This document shows positions 1 to 7,533 of a stretch of DNA of 25,002 nucleotides, piece after piece. A model generated the notes under the pieces. It was not told the origin of the DNA. It made no database searches and worked only from the letters and a program-made list of their open reading frames with translations. The DNA is from 13-1-40CM-64-14 sp036393975 (lineage in GTDB: Bacteria; Sysuimicrobiota; Sysuimicrobiia; Sysuimicrobiales; Kaftiobacteriaceae), in assembly GCA_036393975.1 (NCBI GenBank), contig DASWFZ010000216.1, positions 1 to 25,002 on the forward strand, in the 5' to 3' direction. The position numbers and the translations under genes are program-made. Position 1 is the first letter of the stretch. Each line of letters begins with the position of its first letter.

Positions 1-1
1 A

Positions 2-385
2 GCAGTGGCGCAAGGCACGGATGGCGCCAAGAAGCAGTTGCAGACCGCATTCTTCCACGCGAACGAGCTCGCGCAGAAGGCCCCTACGATCGCAGGCGTG
101 CTGCAGCACGTCCAGCACGTGGTCAACTGTCTGGAGGGCTCGGCCAGCAAGAACTTCAAACCAGCGGCGGGATATCCGTGCCAGGGACAAGGGAACGGTA
201 TAATTCCTGACCTGCAAGCGACGGCCAATGCCGGGGACCCAGCGGCGGTGCGCGCGCTCCGATTTGCGAACGTCGCGGACAAACTCGCTGTCAACGTCCT
301 CGTGTTCACCGAGGTCGACGCCGCTCAACCGCAGATGAAAGTCGTCGCAAACAACTTGCAGCAGGCACTCAACGCGCTCAAGTAA
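2..385 (+). CDS. Small probably exported protein, unknown function (5' end outside window)
   Basis: The reading frame is open from the first bases of the window to the TAA at 383-385. A GTG at 5 could serve as start, but the residues there read Ala-Val-Ala-Gln-Gly, which looks like the end of a signal peptide (A-x-A cleavage), so the gene probably begins upstream and the visible part is nearly the whole mature protein. The mature part is about 125 residues, mainly helical, with a His-rich amphipathic N-terminal helix (HANELAQ, then HVQHVVNCLEG) and two cysteines about 16 residues apart (in NCLEG and YPCQGQG) that could form a disulfide or, with the histidines, bind a metal or cofactor. I do not recognise a named family. 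A strong hairpin terminator follows at once, so this is the last gene of its transcript. Confidence 0.7.
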   Translation, partial: AVAQGTDGAKKQLQTAFFHANELAQKAPTIAGVLQHVQHVVNCLEGSASKNFKPAAGYPCQGQGNGIIPDLQATANAGDPAAVRALRFANVADKLAVNVLVFTEVDAAQPQMKVVANNLQQALNALK

Positions 386-403
386 CCGCCTGCGCTACAG
401 ATC

Positions 404-442
404 ATGACAAAGGCGGGAGGACATCTCTCCCGCCTTTGTCAT
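404..442 (+). terminator. Rho-independent-type terminator hairpin
   Basis: A perfect 16-bp inverted repeat (arms 404-419 and 427-442, core GACAAAGGCGGGAG) encloses a 7-base loop and starts 18 bases after the stop of the small exported protein. The stem is GC-rich at its centre, and its 3' arm ends in TTTGTCAT followed by TT. The terminal U-run is short, but stem length and position make a terminator the best reading. Being symmetrical it could work in either direction, but no minus-strand gene ends here. Confidence 0.75.
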
Positions 443-499
443 TTGCGTGCCGATCTCAGGTGGTAAGCACTCCGCTCAAACCAGAAAGGGAGGATCACG

Positions 500-1909
500 A
501 TGACGGACGACGGCGCCTTGCAACGCGCCTATCAGCACGCCCGAGCATTTCTCAACACCCTGTCGGATCGACCGGTCGGCCCGCCAGTGCCGGCACAGGC
601 GCTGACATCTCTCACCGGGCCGCTTCCGGAGAATGGGACCGATCCTGCGGAGGTGATCGATGGGCTCGTCCGGGGAGCGGAGCCGGGCCTCGTCGCGAGC
701 GCAGGGCCCCGGTACTTCGGGTTCGTGATCGGCGGCAGCCTGCCCGCAGCCCTCGCCGCGGACTGGCTGACATCCGCATGGGACCAGAACGCGGGGTTGT
801 ACGTAATCTCGCCTGCGGCCGCCGTGATCGAAGACGTCGCGGCCTCATGGGTACTGGATATTCTGGGCTTGCCCGCGACGAGCAGCGTGGGATTCGTGAC
901 CGGCGGGATGATGGCGAACTTCACCGCACTCGCATCCGCGCGCCATGAGGTGCTCGCGCGGGTAGGGTGGGATGTCGAAGAACGCGGGCTGATCGGTGCG
1001 CCCCCGGTTCGCGTGGTGATCGGCGAGGAGGCACACGTCACAGTCGCCCGATCCCTGGGCTTGCTGGGATTGGGCCGCGCGCGTGTGACGCGGGTGCCCG
1101 CCGACGAGCAGGGACGCATGCGCGCCGGACCTGTGCGCGAGGCGCTCGCCTCGCACGCAGGGCCGACGATCGTGTGCGCCCAGGCGGGGAACGTCAATAC
1201 GGGCGCGTTCGACCCGTTTGATGAGATCGCCGACGCGGCGCGGGAGCACGGCGCGTGGCTGCACATCGACGGTGCGTTCGGGCTGTGGGCCGCCGCCAGC
1301 CCCGCCCTGCGGCCGCTGGTGTCTGGGGCGACCCGGGCCGACTCCTGGGCACTAGACGCCCACAAGTGGCTGAACGTCCCTTACGATAACGGGATCGCGG
1401 TGGTCGCCCACCCGCAACCTCACCGCGCCGCCATGTCGATGACGGCCGCCTATCTGATGCGAAGTTCGGGAGATGCGCGCGACCCGAGCGACTGGGTTCC
1501 AGAATCCTCACGGCGCGCCCGCGGCGTGACCGTCTATGCGGCCCTGCGCACGCTGGGCCGCCGTGGTGTAGCAGACCTCGTCGAACGCGACTGTGGTCTC
1601 GCTGTCCACATGGCCGACACTCTCCGGCAAACCTCCGGCATCGAAATCCTGAACGAAGTCGTCCTGAATCAAGTCCTGGTCCGATTCCACCCTCGCGGCG
1701 CAGGCGAGGCGGACGCGCTCACCCGTGCTGTGATCTCTCGAGTGCAACAGGAGGGGACGTGCTGGACCGGCGGGACCACGTGGCACGGACTCGCCGCGAT
1801 GCGCATTTCCGTGTCCGGATGGTCGACGACACGCGAAGATATCGCCCGATCCGCTGCGGCGATCACTACAGCCTATGCGCGGGAACGAGAGCGCACGAGT
1901 GGCGGCTAA
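500..1909 (+). CDS. PLP-dependent decarboxylase, group II (aromatic amino acid / glutamate decarboxylase family)
   Basis: The 469-residue protein has the complete fold-type I decarboxylase core. The glycine-rich phosphate-binding stretch TGGMMAN lies at about 134-140, the pyridine-stacking His at about 179 (EEAHVT), the pyridine-N-binding Asp at about 258 (HIDGAFG), and the Schiff-base Lys at 289 in DAHKW. The length matches the family (about 450-500). The ATG at 500 follows a GGGAGG Shine-Dalgarno at 487-492. Members decarboxylate aromatic L-amino acids, glutamate, aspartate or diaminobutyrate, and some catalyse decarboxylation-dependent transamination or oxidation. The substrate cannot be read from the sequence. 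The gene stands alone: a terminator lies upstream and an M42 peptidase gene converges on it, the two stop codons overlapping in CTAA. Cytoplasmic. Family assignment is secure; specificity is open. Confidence 0.93.
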   Translation: MTDDGALQRAYQHARAFLNTLSDRPVGPPVPAQALTSLTGPLPENGTDPAEVIDGLVRGAEPGLVASAGPRYFGFVIGGSLPAALAADWLTSAWDQNAGLYVISPAAAVIEDVAASWVLDILGLPATSSVGFVTGGMMANFTALASARHEVLARVGWDVEERGLIGAPPVRVVIGEEAHVTVARSLGLLGLGRARVTRVPADEQGRMRAGPVREALASHAGPTIVCAQAGNVNTGAFDPFDEIADAAREHGAWLHIDGAFGLWAAASPALRPLVSGATRADSWALDAHKWLNVPYDNGIAVVAHPQPHRAAMSMTAAYLMRSSGDARDPSDWVPESSRRARGVTVYAALRTLGRRGVADLVERDCGLAVHMADTLRQTSGIEILNEVVLNQVLVRFHPRGAGEADALTRAVISRVQQEGTCWTGGTTWHGLAAMRISVSGWSTTREDIARSAAAITTAYARERERTSGG

Positions 1910-2958
1910 CCGAAGAGGCTAGAGGCCTCTTGCGCGAAGGCGGTGACCAACCCCGCGACCTGCTCGTAGTCGGAGAGTTTCATGAGACTGACTGGGGAGT
2001 GGATGTACCGCACCGGAATAGACACCACCCCCGTTAATACTCCCGCGCGGCTGGTTTGGATCGCGCCCGCGTCGGTCCCTCCGAACAACGGGAGCTTCAG
2101 CTGATAGCGGATCTCGTGGCGCTGGGCCAAACCCTCCAGCGCCTGTACCATCTTGGGGCTAATGATGGCCGACTGGTCGGCGATCGTGATGGCTGCCCCC
2201 GCCCCCACCGCCGTAGCGCGCCGGGCGGGCGAAACACCAGGCAGATCCGCGGCCACGGTCCCCTCGACCGCTAAGGCCACCTGGGGGGCAATCTGAAACG
2301 CGGCTGTCCGCGCGCCGCGCAGCCCGGTTTCCTCGCTGACGGCGAAGTTGCATACAACCGTGGCCTCTGGAGGAGCCCCGGCCAGTCGCTGCAAGACCTC
2401 CACCAGCACCGCGCAGCCGGCCCGGTCATCAAACGCTTTGCCCAGCAGCCATCCGTCGCGCAGGACCTCAAACGGCTGGCTGACCACGACCGGATCCCCC
2501 ACCCGTAGACCCGCCGCCTTCGCCTCTTCAGATGAGCGCAGGCCCACATCGATACACAGCGACTCCAAAGGAATGGGCTTTTCGCGTTCCTCGCTTTTCA
2601 GGACATGCGGGGGGAGGCTACCGATGACCCCACGGATCTTCGCTCCGGTGCGGGTGCGTACGGTCACAGTGTGCGCGGGCAGGATTCGCAGATCCCACCC
2701 ACCCAGGGGAGTGAAGTGCAAGAAGCCGTGCTCATCGATGTGGTTAATGAGCAGGCCGATCTCATCCATGTGGGCGTCGAGCATCACGGTGAAATCCGTC
2801 TTCCCGTGTCGTGTCACTAAAAGATTCCCGAGCACGTCGGTGCGGATATCGTCAGCGTAGGGGGTCACGAGTACCTGGATGGCCTCCCGCGCCTCATCCT
2901 CGAATCCGGTCGCACCGAATGCGTCGGACAGCGTCTTGAGAGTAGCGATGGCATCCAC
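1906..2958 (-). CDS. M42 family metallopeptidase (glutamyl/deblocking aminopeptidase, FrvX/YsdC type)
   Basis: The 350-residue protein shows all M42 signatures: metal ligand His63 and neighbouring catalytic Asp65 in DAHMDEIG; the bridging-metal Asp pair at 177-178 (FDDRAG); the general base and metal ligand Glu209-Glu210 (SEETGLRGA); Glu232 (VEGT, often Asp in the family); GGTDAG at about 293-298; and the C-terminal metal ligand His320 (YIHSP). M42 enzymes form dodecameric tetrahedral particles that remove N-terminal residues from short peptides in the cytoplasm. The start is the GTG at 2956-2958, preceded by a good GAGGTG Shine-Dalgarno. The gene is transcribed alone towards the decarboxylase. 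A 6-bp inverted repeat (2988-3001) lies in its upstream region. Exact substrate preference (acidic, hydrophobic or lysyl) cannot be read from the sequence. Confidence 0.95.
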   Translation of the reverse strand: MDAIATLKTLSDAFGATGFEDEAREAIQVLVTPYADDIRTDVLGNLLVTRHGKTDFTVMLDAHMDEIGLLINHIDEHGFLHFTPLGGWDLRILPAHTVTVRTRTGAKIRGVIGSLPPHVLKSEEREKPIPLESLCIDVGLRSSEEAKAAGLRVGDPVVVSQPFEVLRDGWLLGKAFDDRAGCAVLVEVLQRLAGAPPEATVVCNFAVSEETGLRGARTAAFQIAPQVALAVEGTVAADLPGVSPARRATAVGAGAAITIADQSAIISPKMVQALEGLAQRHEIRYQLKLPLFGGTDAGAIQTSRAGVLTGVVSIPVRYIHSPVSLMKLSDYEQVAGLVTAFAQEASSLFG

Positions 2959-2987
2959 GGGTCTCTCACCTCTAAGCGGATATGGTT

Positions 2988-3001
2988 GCTCACGTGTGAG
3001 C
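2988..3001. promoter_or_regulatory. Possible operator: 6-bp inverted repeat upstream of the M42 peptidase gene
   Basis: GCTCAC and GTGAGC are exact inverted arms separated by GT. The element sits about 30 bases upstream of the GTG start of the M42 gene (minus strand), where the core promoter would be expected, so a dimeric repressor site is possible. No convincing -35/-10 pair could be assigned around it, and repeats this short occur by chance in GC-rich DNA. Confidence 0.25.
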
Positions 3002-3081
3002 CAAGGATGGCGTAACGGATGTTTCTGCCACTAGAGAAGGGTCCCTGTTCAGGAAGCGCACGGGGCCCGAGGCTGTCGAAA

Positions 3082-3102
3082 GCTCTGCGATTCGCGGAGA
3101 GC
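3082..3102 (-). terminator. Weak candidate terminator hairpin downstream of the 3169-3717 gene
   Basis: An 8-bp stem (GCTCT+GCG paired with CGC+AGAGC) with a 3-base loop and a 2-base bulge lies about 65 bases beyond the stop of the minus-strand gene ending at 3169. Read on the minus strand it is followed by only three T residues, so termination would be inefficient. Confidence 0.3.
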
Positions 3103-3168
3103 CCAGTTGTCTTGATGGAAGGATGATCCGGGTGGCGAAGGCAGGACGGGCCGGGAGTGTGCTGCCCC

Positions 3169-3717
3169 TTATGTGGCGCTGGTGCTGACGGCGTTATCTT
3201 GCTTCACGTACATGGGCAGGGCGGCGTTGGCGTTGTGCAGGAAAACCTGGATTCGGTCCTTGGGGTTTAGGTACACTGCGACCTGCCAAGACACCAACAC
3301 TGGCCCGGTCAGAGCTTGCGCAGTCACGTAGTACCAACGTCCCCCCGGCAAATTGGGGAAGACAAATTGGCCCTTCGCGTTGGTCTTTGTCTTCGCGTAG
3401 GAAAGTTTGGTCTGCATCTCGGGACTGGCGATCACGTATTCGACATACATATGTGCCAGCAGCGGATTATAGGTTCCGTCCTTCTCTGCGGCCTTCTTCT
3501 TGATGGTATCGAAATCAATCGGCTTCAGGAGCAGGTGGACGCTGGCGCCGGTGCAGGGAACGAGCTTCCCATCATCCGTGGCGATACCGAGTCGCCCCTC
3601 AATCTTCCCATTGAGGTCAGCGGCATTGGCGGCGACTTGGGCCTGGATCAGCTTGCGAAAAATCGGCTGCCCTCGATCCCGGAATGGAGCCCCTGATGGG
3701 GTGAGAGGCTCCTTCAC
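3169..3717 (-). CDS. Hypothetical protein with carboxypeptidase-regulatory-like (transthyretin-fold) segment
   Basis: The protein is up to 182 residues from a GTG at 3715-3717. Its second half has the hallmark of carboxypeptidase-regulatory-like domains: a TNAKGQFVFPNLPGGRWYYVTAQA-like strand-turn-strand pattern (asserted by eye), preceded by a segment (IEGRLGIATDDGKLVPCTGASVHL) that looks like the first strands of the same beta-sandwich. Such domains usually belong to extracytoplasmic proteins. No signal peptide is visible, though: the frame is open upstream only to a TGA at 3787-3789, without ATG and with a poor ribosome site, and the codons between do not encode a hydrophobic segment. Either the start is misplaced or the 5' end with its signal peptide has been lost. 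It is followed upstream by the aminotransferase operon on the same strand but separated by 235 bases. Function unknown. Confidence 0.6.
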   Translation of the reverse strand: MKEPLTPSGAPFRDRGQPIFRKLIQAQVAANAADLNGKIEGRLGIATDDGKLVPCTGASVHLLLKPIDFDTIKKKAAEKDGTYNPLLAHMYVEYVIASPEMQTKLSYAKTKTNAKGQFVFPNLPGGRWYYVTAQALTGPVLVSWQVAVYLNPKDRIQVFLHNANAALPMYVKQDNAVSTSAT

Positions 3718-3952
3718 CTCGTCGCTAGCGGAGCGATTCCAGACGAGGAGTACTCTGACTCCGTTATGCCCGACGACCAGCGGGTTTCAGACAATGCCTT
3801 GCGGGAAGATCGCGGGAAGATTGGCTGTCTGAGAGGTACACGTGACCGAACATGCAGGACTCGGGTATGGCCCGATTCAGAATCGAGGGTGGCTCAACCG
3901 CGCGCGTCATCACTCCGCGCTTACCGTGGCCCGCCGTGGTCTCTGTGGAAGG
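3718..3952. other. Intergenic region upstream of the 3169-3717 gene
   Basis: About 235 bases without a credible gene. A short direct repeat is the only structure noticed: GCGGGAAGAT at 3801-3810 recurs at 3812-3821, a period of 11 bases. No clear promoter or terminator was identified. Confidence 0.5.
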
Positions 3953-4429
3953 TTAGGGTTGTAGCCGCAGGACGAGGTCGAAGACGCCGGTTGTCTCTCT
4001 GGGCTTGAGATAGTACTGAGTCACCAGCACCTGATGGTGGGGAGCACTCACACGGATGTGAATGTGTGACCGTCCGCTGTATGGCGGCGGGAAGATGCTT
4101 GTGAATTGATACCGTCCCGCCGCATCAGCCACGACCGTGGCGCGATACGCATCATCGTAGCGCCCGGCAGGCCCCGCCAACCAGAACTCGATGCGAGCCT
4201 GAGCAATAGGGTCACAGTGCGCGGCGGATCGCACCGTGCCGGTCAGCACGTGCCCCGTGCCGACGGCAGTGTGCACTGGTGCGTTAGGTTTGTAAAACGG
4301 GCCTTGGATATCAGGCCGGGTGGGGACGCATGCCGCGACACCACCGGCAGTGATCGGGGGGTGCAGCCATCCCCACAACGCCACCAGCAGCAGGATCCAC
4401 ACCCCTGTCGCACCGAGTTTTCCCCACAT
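3953..4429 (-). CDS. Exported intradiol ring-cleavage dioxygenase-like protein
   Basis: Starting at the ATG at 4427-4429, with AGGGAG 6 bases before it, the product is 158 residues. Residues 10-28 form a hydrophobic signal peptide or anchor. The remainder matches the intradiol dioxygenase beta-sandwich: GPFYKPNAP at about 43-51, a strand like that bearing the first tyrosine ligand (Tyr91/Tyr95), the VVADAAGRYQF turn at 99-109, and Tyr117-x4-His122-x-His124 (SHIHIRV), which fits the second Tyr and the two His ligands of the non-haem Fe(III) site. It is much shorter than catechol or protocatechuate dioxygenases (about 200-310 residues) but close to secreted intradiol-like proteins. The Tyr-to-His spacing seems one residue shorter than I recall in those proteins, so activity is unproven. 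It is the last gene of the aminotransferase-SDR operon, 20 bases after the SDR stop. The long frame upstream of 4429 is a shadow. Confidence 0.8.
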   Translation of the reverse strand: MWGKLGATGVWILLLVALWGWLHPPITAGGVAACVPTRPDIQGPFYKPNAPVHTAVGTGHVLTGTVRSAAHCDPIAQARIEFWLAGPAGRYDDAYRATVVADAAGRYQFTSIFPPPYSGRSHIHIRVSAPHHQVLVTQYYLKPRETTGVFDLVLRLQP

Positions 4430-4449
4430 ACGTCTCCCTTTGGGCTCCC

Positions 4450-5241
4450 TCACTTTCCGGCCTCCTCCCTGCCCTGCAGACGGTGGACTCGGCGCATCAT
4501 AGCGGCGTCGACGACGGCAGGCCACAGGGCGTTGACTGCGACCACAGGTCGGAAGATGCTGGGCATAATCCGCTCCGCGCGCGGCCGGTCGGCGAGTGCG
4601 ACGATCTCCCGTGCCACCCGGTCGACGCGGAGCCGCAACCACGACGGGGTGGTCACCTTTGGATGCACACGGCGATGACGAGAGAATTCGGTGCCCGCCA
4701 CCCCGCCAGGGTAGATCCCGCACACGGCAATGCCCTGAGGGCCCACTTCCCGGCGCAACGCCTCGGTAAACCCGTGCAGGCCAAACTTCGTGGCGTTATA
4801 GATCGTCGTCGTCGGAGCCCCCACGCGGCTGGCGATCGAGCCTACGTTGATGATGACTCCCCGTCCCGCCTGCAGCATCACCCGAATCACCGCCCGCGTA
4901 AGCAGAAGGGGAGCCAAGAGATTGGTCGCCACCTCCTGATAAATGGCCTCCTCGGATTGCTGGTCGAGCCAATCGTAGATGCCCACCCCCGCGTTGTTGA
5001 CCAAGACGTCGATACGGCCGTAACGTGCGAGGGTCTGCTCGAGGAGGCGCTGACGATCGTCGGGGCGGGTGACGTCGGCGGTGATCGGAAGGCTGTCTGG
5101 CACCGACGCGGCGACGGCTTGCAGACGCTCCCGGCGCCGCGCGACCAGCACCACCGAGTCCCCGCGCACGCCAAACGCCCGGGCGGCGGCCTCGCCGATC
5201 CCGCTGCTGGCCCCGGTGATGATGACCACCCTGCCGGTCAC
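4450..5241 (-). CDS. Short-chain dehydrogenase/reductase (SDR, classical type)
   Basis: From the GTG at 5239-5241 the protein is 263 residues. It has the NAD(P)-binding TGASSGIG at 9-16, NNAG at 82-85, and the catalytic Ser135, Tyr148 and Lys152 (YNATK). ADV at 55-57 is the usual adenine-contacting position, and Arg residues after the second strand (ARRRERL) favour NADP(H). The start was chosen because GTG overlaps the TGA of the upstream aminotransferase (GTGA), giving translational coupling, and because the nucleotide-binding motif follows immediately; the longer frame to 5334 would lie inside the aminotransferase gene. The C-terminal 50 residues are more divergent (RPVVAVNALWPAVVDAAM), as in SDRs that act on hydrophobic substrates or sit at the membrane. 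It probably oxidises an alcohol or reduces a ketone linked to the aminotransferase product. Confidence 0.93.
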   Translation of the reverse strand: MTGRVVIITGASSGIGEAAARAFGVRGDSVVLVARRRERLQAVAASVPDSLPITADVTRPDDRQRLLEQTLARYGRIDVLVNNAGVGIYDWLDQQSEEAIYQEVATNLLAPLLLTRAVIRVMLQAGRGVIINVGSIASRVGAPTTTIYNATKFGLHGFTEALRREVGPQGIAVCGIYPGGVAGTEFSRHRRVHPKVTTPSWLRLRVDRVAREIVALADRPRAERIMPSIFRPVVAVNALWPAVVDAAMMRRVHRLQGREEAGK

Positions 5242-6575
5242 GACGCGGCGGTCACGGCGGCGATCGACTCCCGGAGAATCTCGATAATGCGGTCGACTTG
5301 CTGTTCTGTGACGACCAGGGGAGGCGCGATGCAAATGGTGTCGCCAATGGGGTGCTCACCCGCCTGCCCGGTGCGCATCCGCGTAATCAAGCCGCGCCGG
5401 CGTGCCTCGCGGAGGACCTTGGCCCCCACACCCAGGGCCGGGGCTTTGGTCGTCTTGTCGGCCACGAGTTCCACCCCGCACATCAGTCCCAATCCGCGGA
5501 CGTCGCCCACAGACGGCAGGCTGCGGAGCATCTGAGCTTTTTCCTGGAGACGCGCCCCGAGGATCGCAGCCCGCTCGACGAGCCGTTCGCGGTCAAAAAC
5601 GTCCAGGTTCGCGAGGCCCACCGCGCAACAGGTCGGATGCCCGGAGTACGTCGCCGCGTGCATGAACCGTTCGGTCAGGGGAGCGCGTTCGATGGCCTCG
5701 TGGATCTGGCGGGACACCATCACCCCGCCGAGCGGCAGGTACGCGCTGGTCACTCCCTTGGCGAAACTGACGAGATCGGGCTGCACGCCCCAATGTTCGA
5801 GCGCAAACCACCGGCCGGTGCGGCCAAACCCGGTGATGACCTCATCGGCAATGAGCAGGACGTGGTAGCGGTCGCAGATCTCGCGCACGGCGGGGAAGTA
5901 GTCGGCGGTCGGCACAATGACGCCTCCCGCCCCGATGACCGGTTCGGCGAGAACGCCCGCGACGGTCTCCGGCCCTTCCTTCTTAATGGCCGCCTCGACC
6001 GCATCGGCCATTGACCCCGGATACCGGTAAGGATACGACGGCAGCACGTGCACGAATCCAGGCACCGTGGGTTGGAACATCGCGTGGAAGGCCGGCATCC
6101 CGGTCGCGCTCATCGCCGCCAAGGTCAAGCCGTGGTACCCATGGATGCGCGAAATAATCTTGGTTTTCGTTGGGTGGCCCTGTCGCCGCCAGAAGTACCG
6201 GGCGAGTTTGAAGGCCGTTTCGTTCGACTCCGCGCCGCTGGTGGTGAAGTACACGCCGGAGAGGTTGGGGTAGGCCCGCGTGAGCAATCGCTCCGCCAAG
6301 CGCACGGCCGGTTCGTTAGTGTATCCGACGTACGCGGAAGCATACGCCAGCTTGCGCATCTGCGCGGCAGCGGCGTCTGCCAGTTCGGTCCGGCCGTGGC
6401 CCACGTTCACGTTCCACAGAGAGGCCAGTCCATCGAGGTACTCGCGGCCGTCGGCGTCCCGCAGCACGGCTCCGCGTCCTTCGACGAAGACCACCGGCGC
6501 CTGGTGGTCTGCGGGATGTTGCAGCGGATGGACGAGCGCGAACAGGTCCGTCGCGATAAGGGTGCGGGATTCCAT
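5238..6575 (-). CDS. Class III aminotransferase (omega-amino acid/polyamine--pyruvate type)
   Basis: The 445-residue protein has the class III fold-type I core: SGAESNE at about 113-119 (PLP phosphate), HGYHG at 145-149, EPV at 211-213, DEVITGFGRTG at 244-254 (Asp244 on the pyridine N) and Schiff-base Lys273 in FAKGVTSAYLPLGG. The N-terminal LWNVNVGHGRTEL stretch resembles taurine, beta-alanine and putrescine pyruvate aminotransferases, so a terminal-amine donor is likely; the exact donor cannot be told. The ATG at 6573-6575 has AAGGAG about 8 bases before it, so the longer frame to 6647 is not used. It begins a three-gene minus-strand operon with the SDR (GTGA overlap) and the exported dioxygenase-like protein, consistent with amine or amino acid catabolism followed by a redox step. 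Confidence 0.93.
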   Translation of the reverse strand: MESRTLIATDLFALVHPLQHPADHQAPVVFVEGRGAVLRDADGREYLDGLASLWNVNVGHGRTELADAAAAQMRKLAYASAYVGYTNEPAVRLAERLLTRAYPNLSGVYFTTSGAESNETAFKLARYFWRRQGHPTKTKIISRIHGYHGLTLAAMSATGMPAFHAMFQPTVPGFVHVLPSYPYRYPGSMADAVEAAIKKEGPETVAGVLAEPVIGAGGVIVPTADYFPAVREICDRYHVLLIADEVITGFGRTGRWFALEHWGVQPDLVSFAKGVTSAYLPLGGVMVSRQIHEAIERAPLTERFMHAATYSGHPTCCAVGLANLDVFDRERLVERAAILGARLQEKAQMLRSLPSVGDVRGLGLMCGVELVADKTTKAPALGVGAKVLREARRRGLITRMRTGQAGEHPIGDTICIAPPLVVTEQQVDRIIEILRESIAAVTAAS

Positions 6576-6678
6576 AAGCCAACTCCTTGGAGAAGGTCGA
6601 ATGTGCCGAACACCCTTTACACGCGCCGGGGAGAAAGCCCTGCGCACAGGATGCGAGACGCGGTTGCCTGGGTCTAGA

Positions 6679-7401
6679 TCACGACGGGGCGACGCGGACG
6701 TCGGAGGGCAGCGGGAGAAAACTACTCACCGGGACAACGGGTGCGGCGCCTTCTTGGACGATGGACCGGCACGGTCCCAACCCGGTGGCAATCGGCAGGG
6801 CTATGCTGTAATCTTCGTGCGCGTTCGACGCGATGAAGATGCCTACTACATACCCCCTGGCATCGAGGACGGGCGACCCGCTCGCCCCCTGGTGGAGCGC
6901 CGGCTTGAAGACGACCATGGGCGTGGTGACGCGGCGCTCACTGAGGATGGCGCTCTTGATCATGTTCGTCACTCGTCCACTGACCACAGTCCACCGCCGG
7001 TCCGGATACCCGCCCACGCGGACAGTTTCGCCGACCTTCAACGTGCGGAAGGAAATGCGATAACGCGGCGTCCCGGGAGGCAGCCTCGCCGTGATGACGG
7101 CGGTGTCGCGGTCAGGTGCGCGGCACCGCACACCGCCGATCACTTTCGCGTTGGGCAACACAACCTCCACGGTGCCCGCCACGGCGTGCCGCGCGGTGAG
7201 AATCGTTTCGGCACCGACGACGACGCCCGTGCCGTAGCGAATCTCCGTCTGTTCCCGCGTCACCAACTGCGGAATGGCGCGCCGATCGGGCACCAAGAGA
7301 ATCGGCCCGGCGGCAAACGCGGCTCCGCTGAGCAGCAACGTGACCAGCGCAACAGCCAGAAGAATCCGGATACGGGCGCACAGCGCTTGAAAAGTGTCCA
7401 T
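6679..7401 (-). CDS. Exported trypsin-like serine protease (S1 family)
   Basis: From the ATG at 7399-7401 the product is 240 residues; an alternative ATG at 7411-7413 would add four (MVEE). Residues 10-30 form a signal peptide ending in Ala-Phe-Ala, so the enzyme acts outside the membrane. The chymotrypsin-fold catalytic triad is complete: His72 in TARHAV, Asp99 in DRDTAVI, Ser174 in QGASGSPV. There is no PDZ domain after the protease domain, unlike DegP/HtrA, and the C-terminal 40 residues look unstructured. The Arg- and Pro-rich surface and short length suggest a single-domain protease, perhaps for substrate-specific processing or stress. It lies 104 bases upstream of the aminotransferase on the same strand and diverges from the histidinol dehydrogenase-like gene. 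No target can be inferred. Confidence 0.88.
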   Translation of the reverse strand: MDTFQALCARIRILLAVALVTLLLSGAAFAAGPILLVPDRRAIPQLVTREQTEIRYGTGVVVGAETILTARHAVAGTVEVVLPNAKVIGGVRCRAPDRDTAVITARLPPGTPRYRISFRTLKVGETVRVGGYPDRRWTVVSGRVTNMIKSAILSERRVTTPMVVFKPALHQGASGSPVLDARGYVVGIFIASNAHEDYSIALPIATGLGPCRSIVQEGAAPVVPVSSFLPLPSDVRVAPS

Positions 7402-7500
7402 CTCCTCTACCATACCCCACCGGCAGGCCCGACAGGCACCGCCCAGCGGGTGGGCTCAAGGGGCGGGCGTCCCAGAGAGGGGAGTCGTCAGTCGTTCGCG

Positions 7501-7506
7501 TATAAC
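7501..7506 (+). promoter_or_regulatory. Possible -10 element for the histidinol dehydrogenase-like gene
   Basis: TATAAC at 7501-7506 matches the sigma-70 -10 consensus at five of six positions and lies 28 bases before the GTG start, in the 132-base region between two divergent genes. No recognisable -35 hexamer lies 16-18 bases upstream, so the call rests on the -10 match and its place. Confidence 0.3.
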
Positions 7507-7533
7507 GGTTGCCGCAATGACTGCAGGTTCCTC

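Larger units (their letters stand above)
2959..3168. other. Intergenic region between two minus-strand genes
   Basis: About 210 bases without a credible coding frame. It holds the leader of the M42 gene with the inverted repeat at 2988-3001 and an imperfect hairpin at 3082-3102 that may end the gene from 3169. Nothing else was recognised. Confidence 0.6.

Noticed and set aside
532..1365. 277-codon minus-strand frame
   Set aside because: Shadow of the PLP decarboxylase, which has all catalytic residues on the plus strand; composition is Ala/Ser/Arg-biased with no motif.
4430..4723. N-terminal extension of the dioxygenase-like frame
   Set aside because: It lies inside the SDR gene, whereas the ATG at 4427-4429 has a Shine-Dalgarno and starts a signal peptide.
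4483..5535. 350-codon plus-strand frame
   Set aside because: Antisense to the SDR and aminotransferase, which both have complete catalytic motifs; the frame has no domain and no ribosome site.
6280..7533. Long plus-strand extension upstream of the HisD-like gene
   Set aside because: It runs antisense through the aminotransferase 5' end and the protease gene; HisD homology begins only after about 7534.
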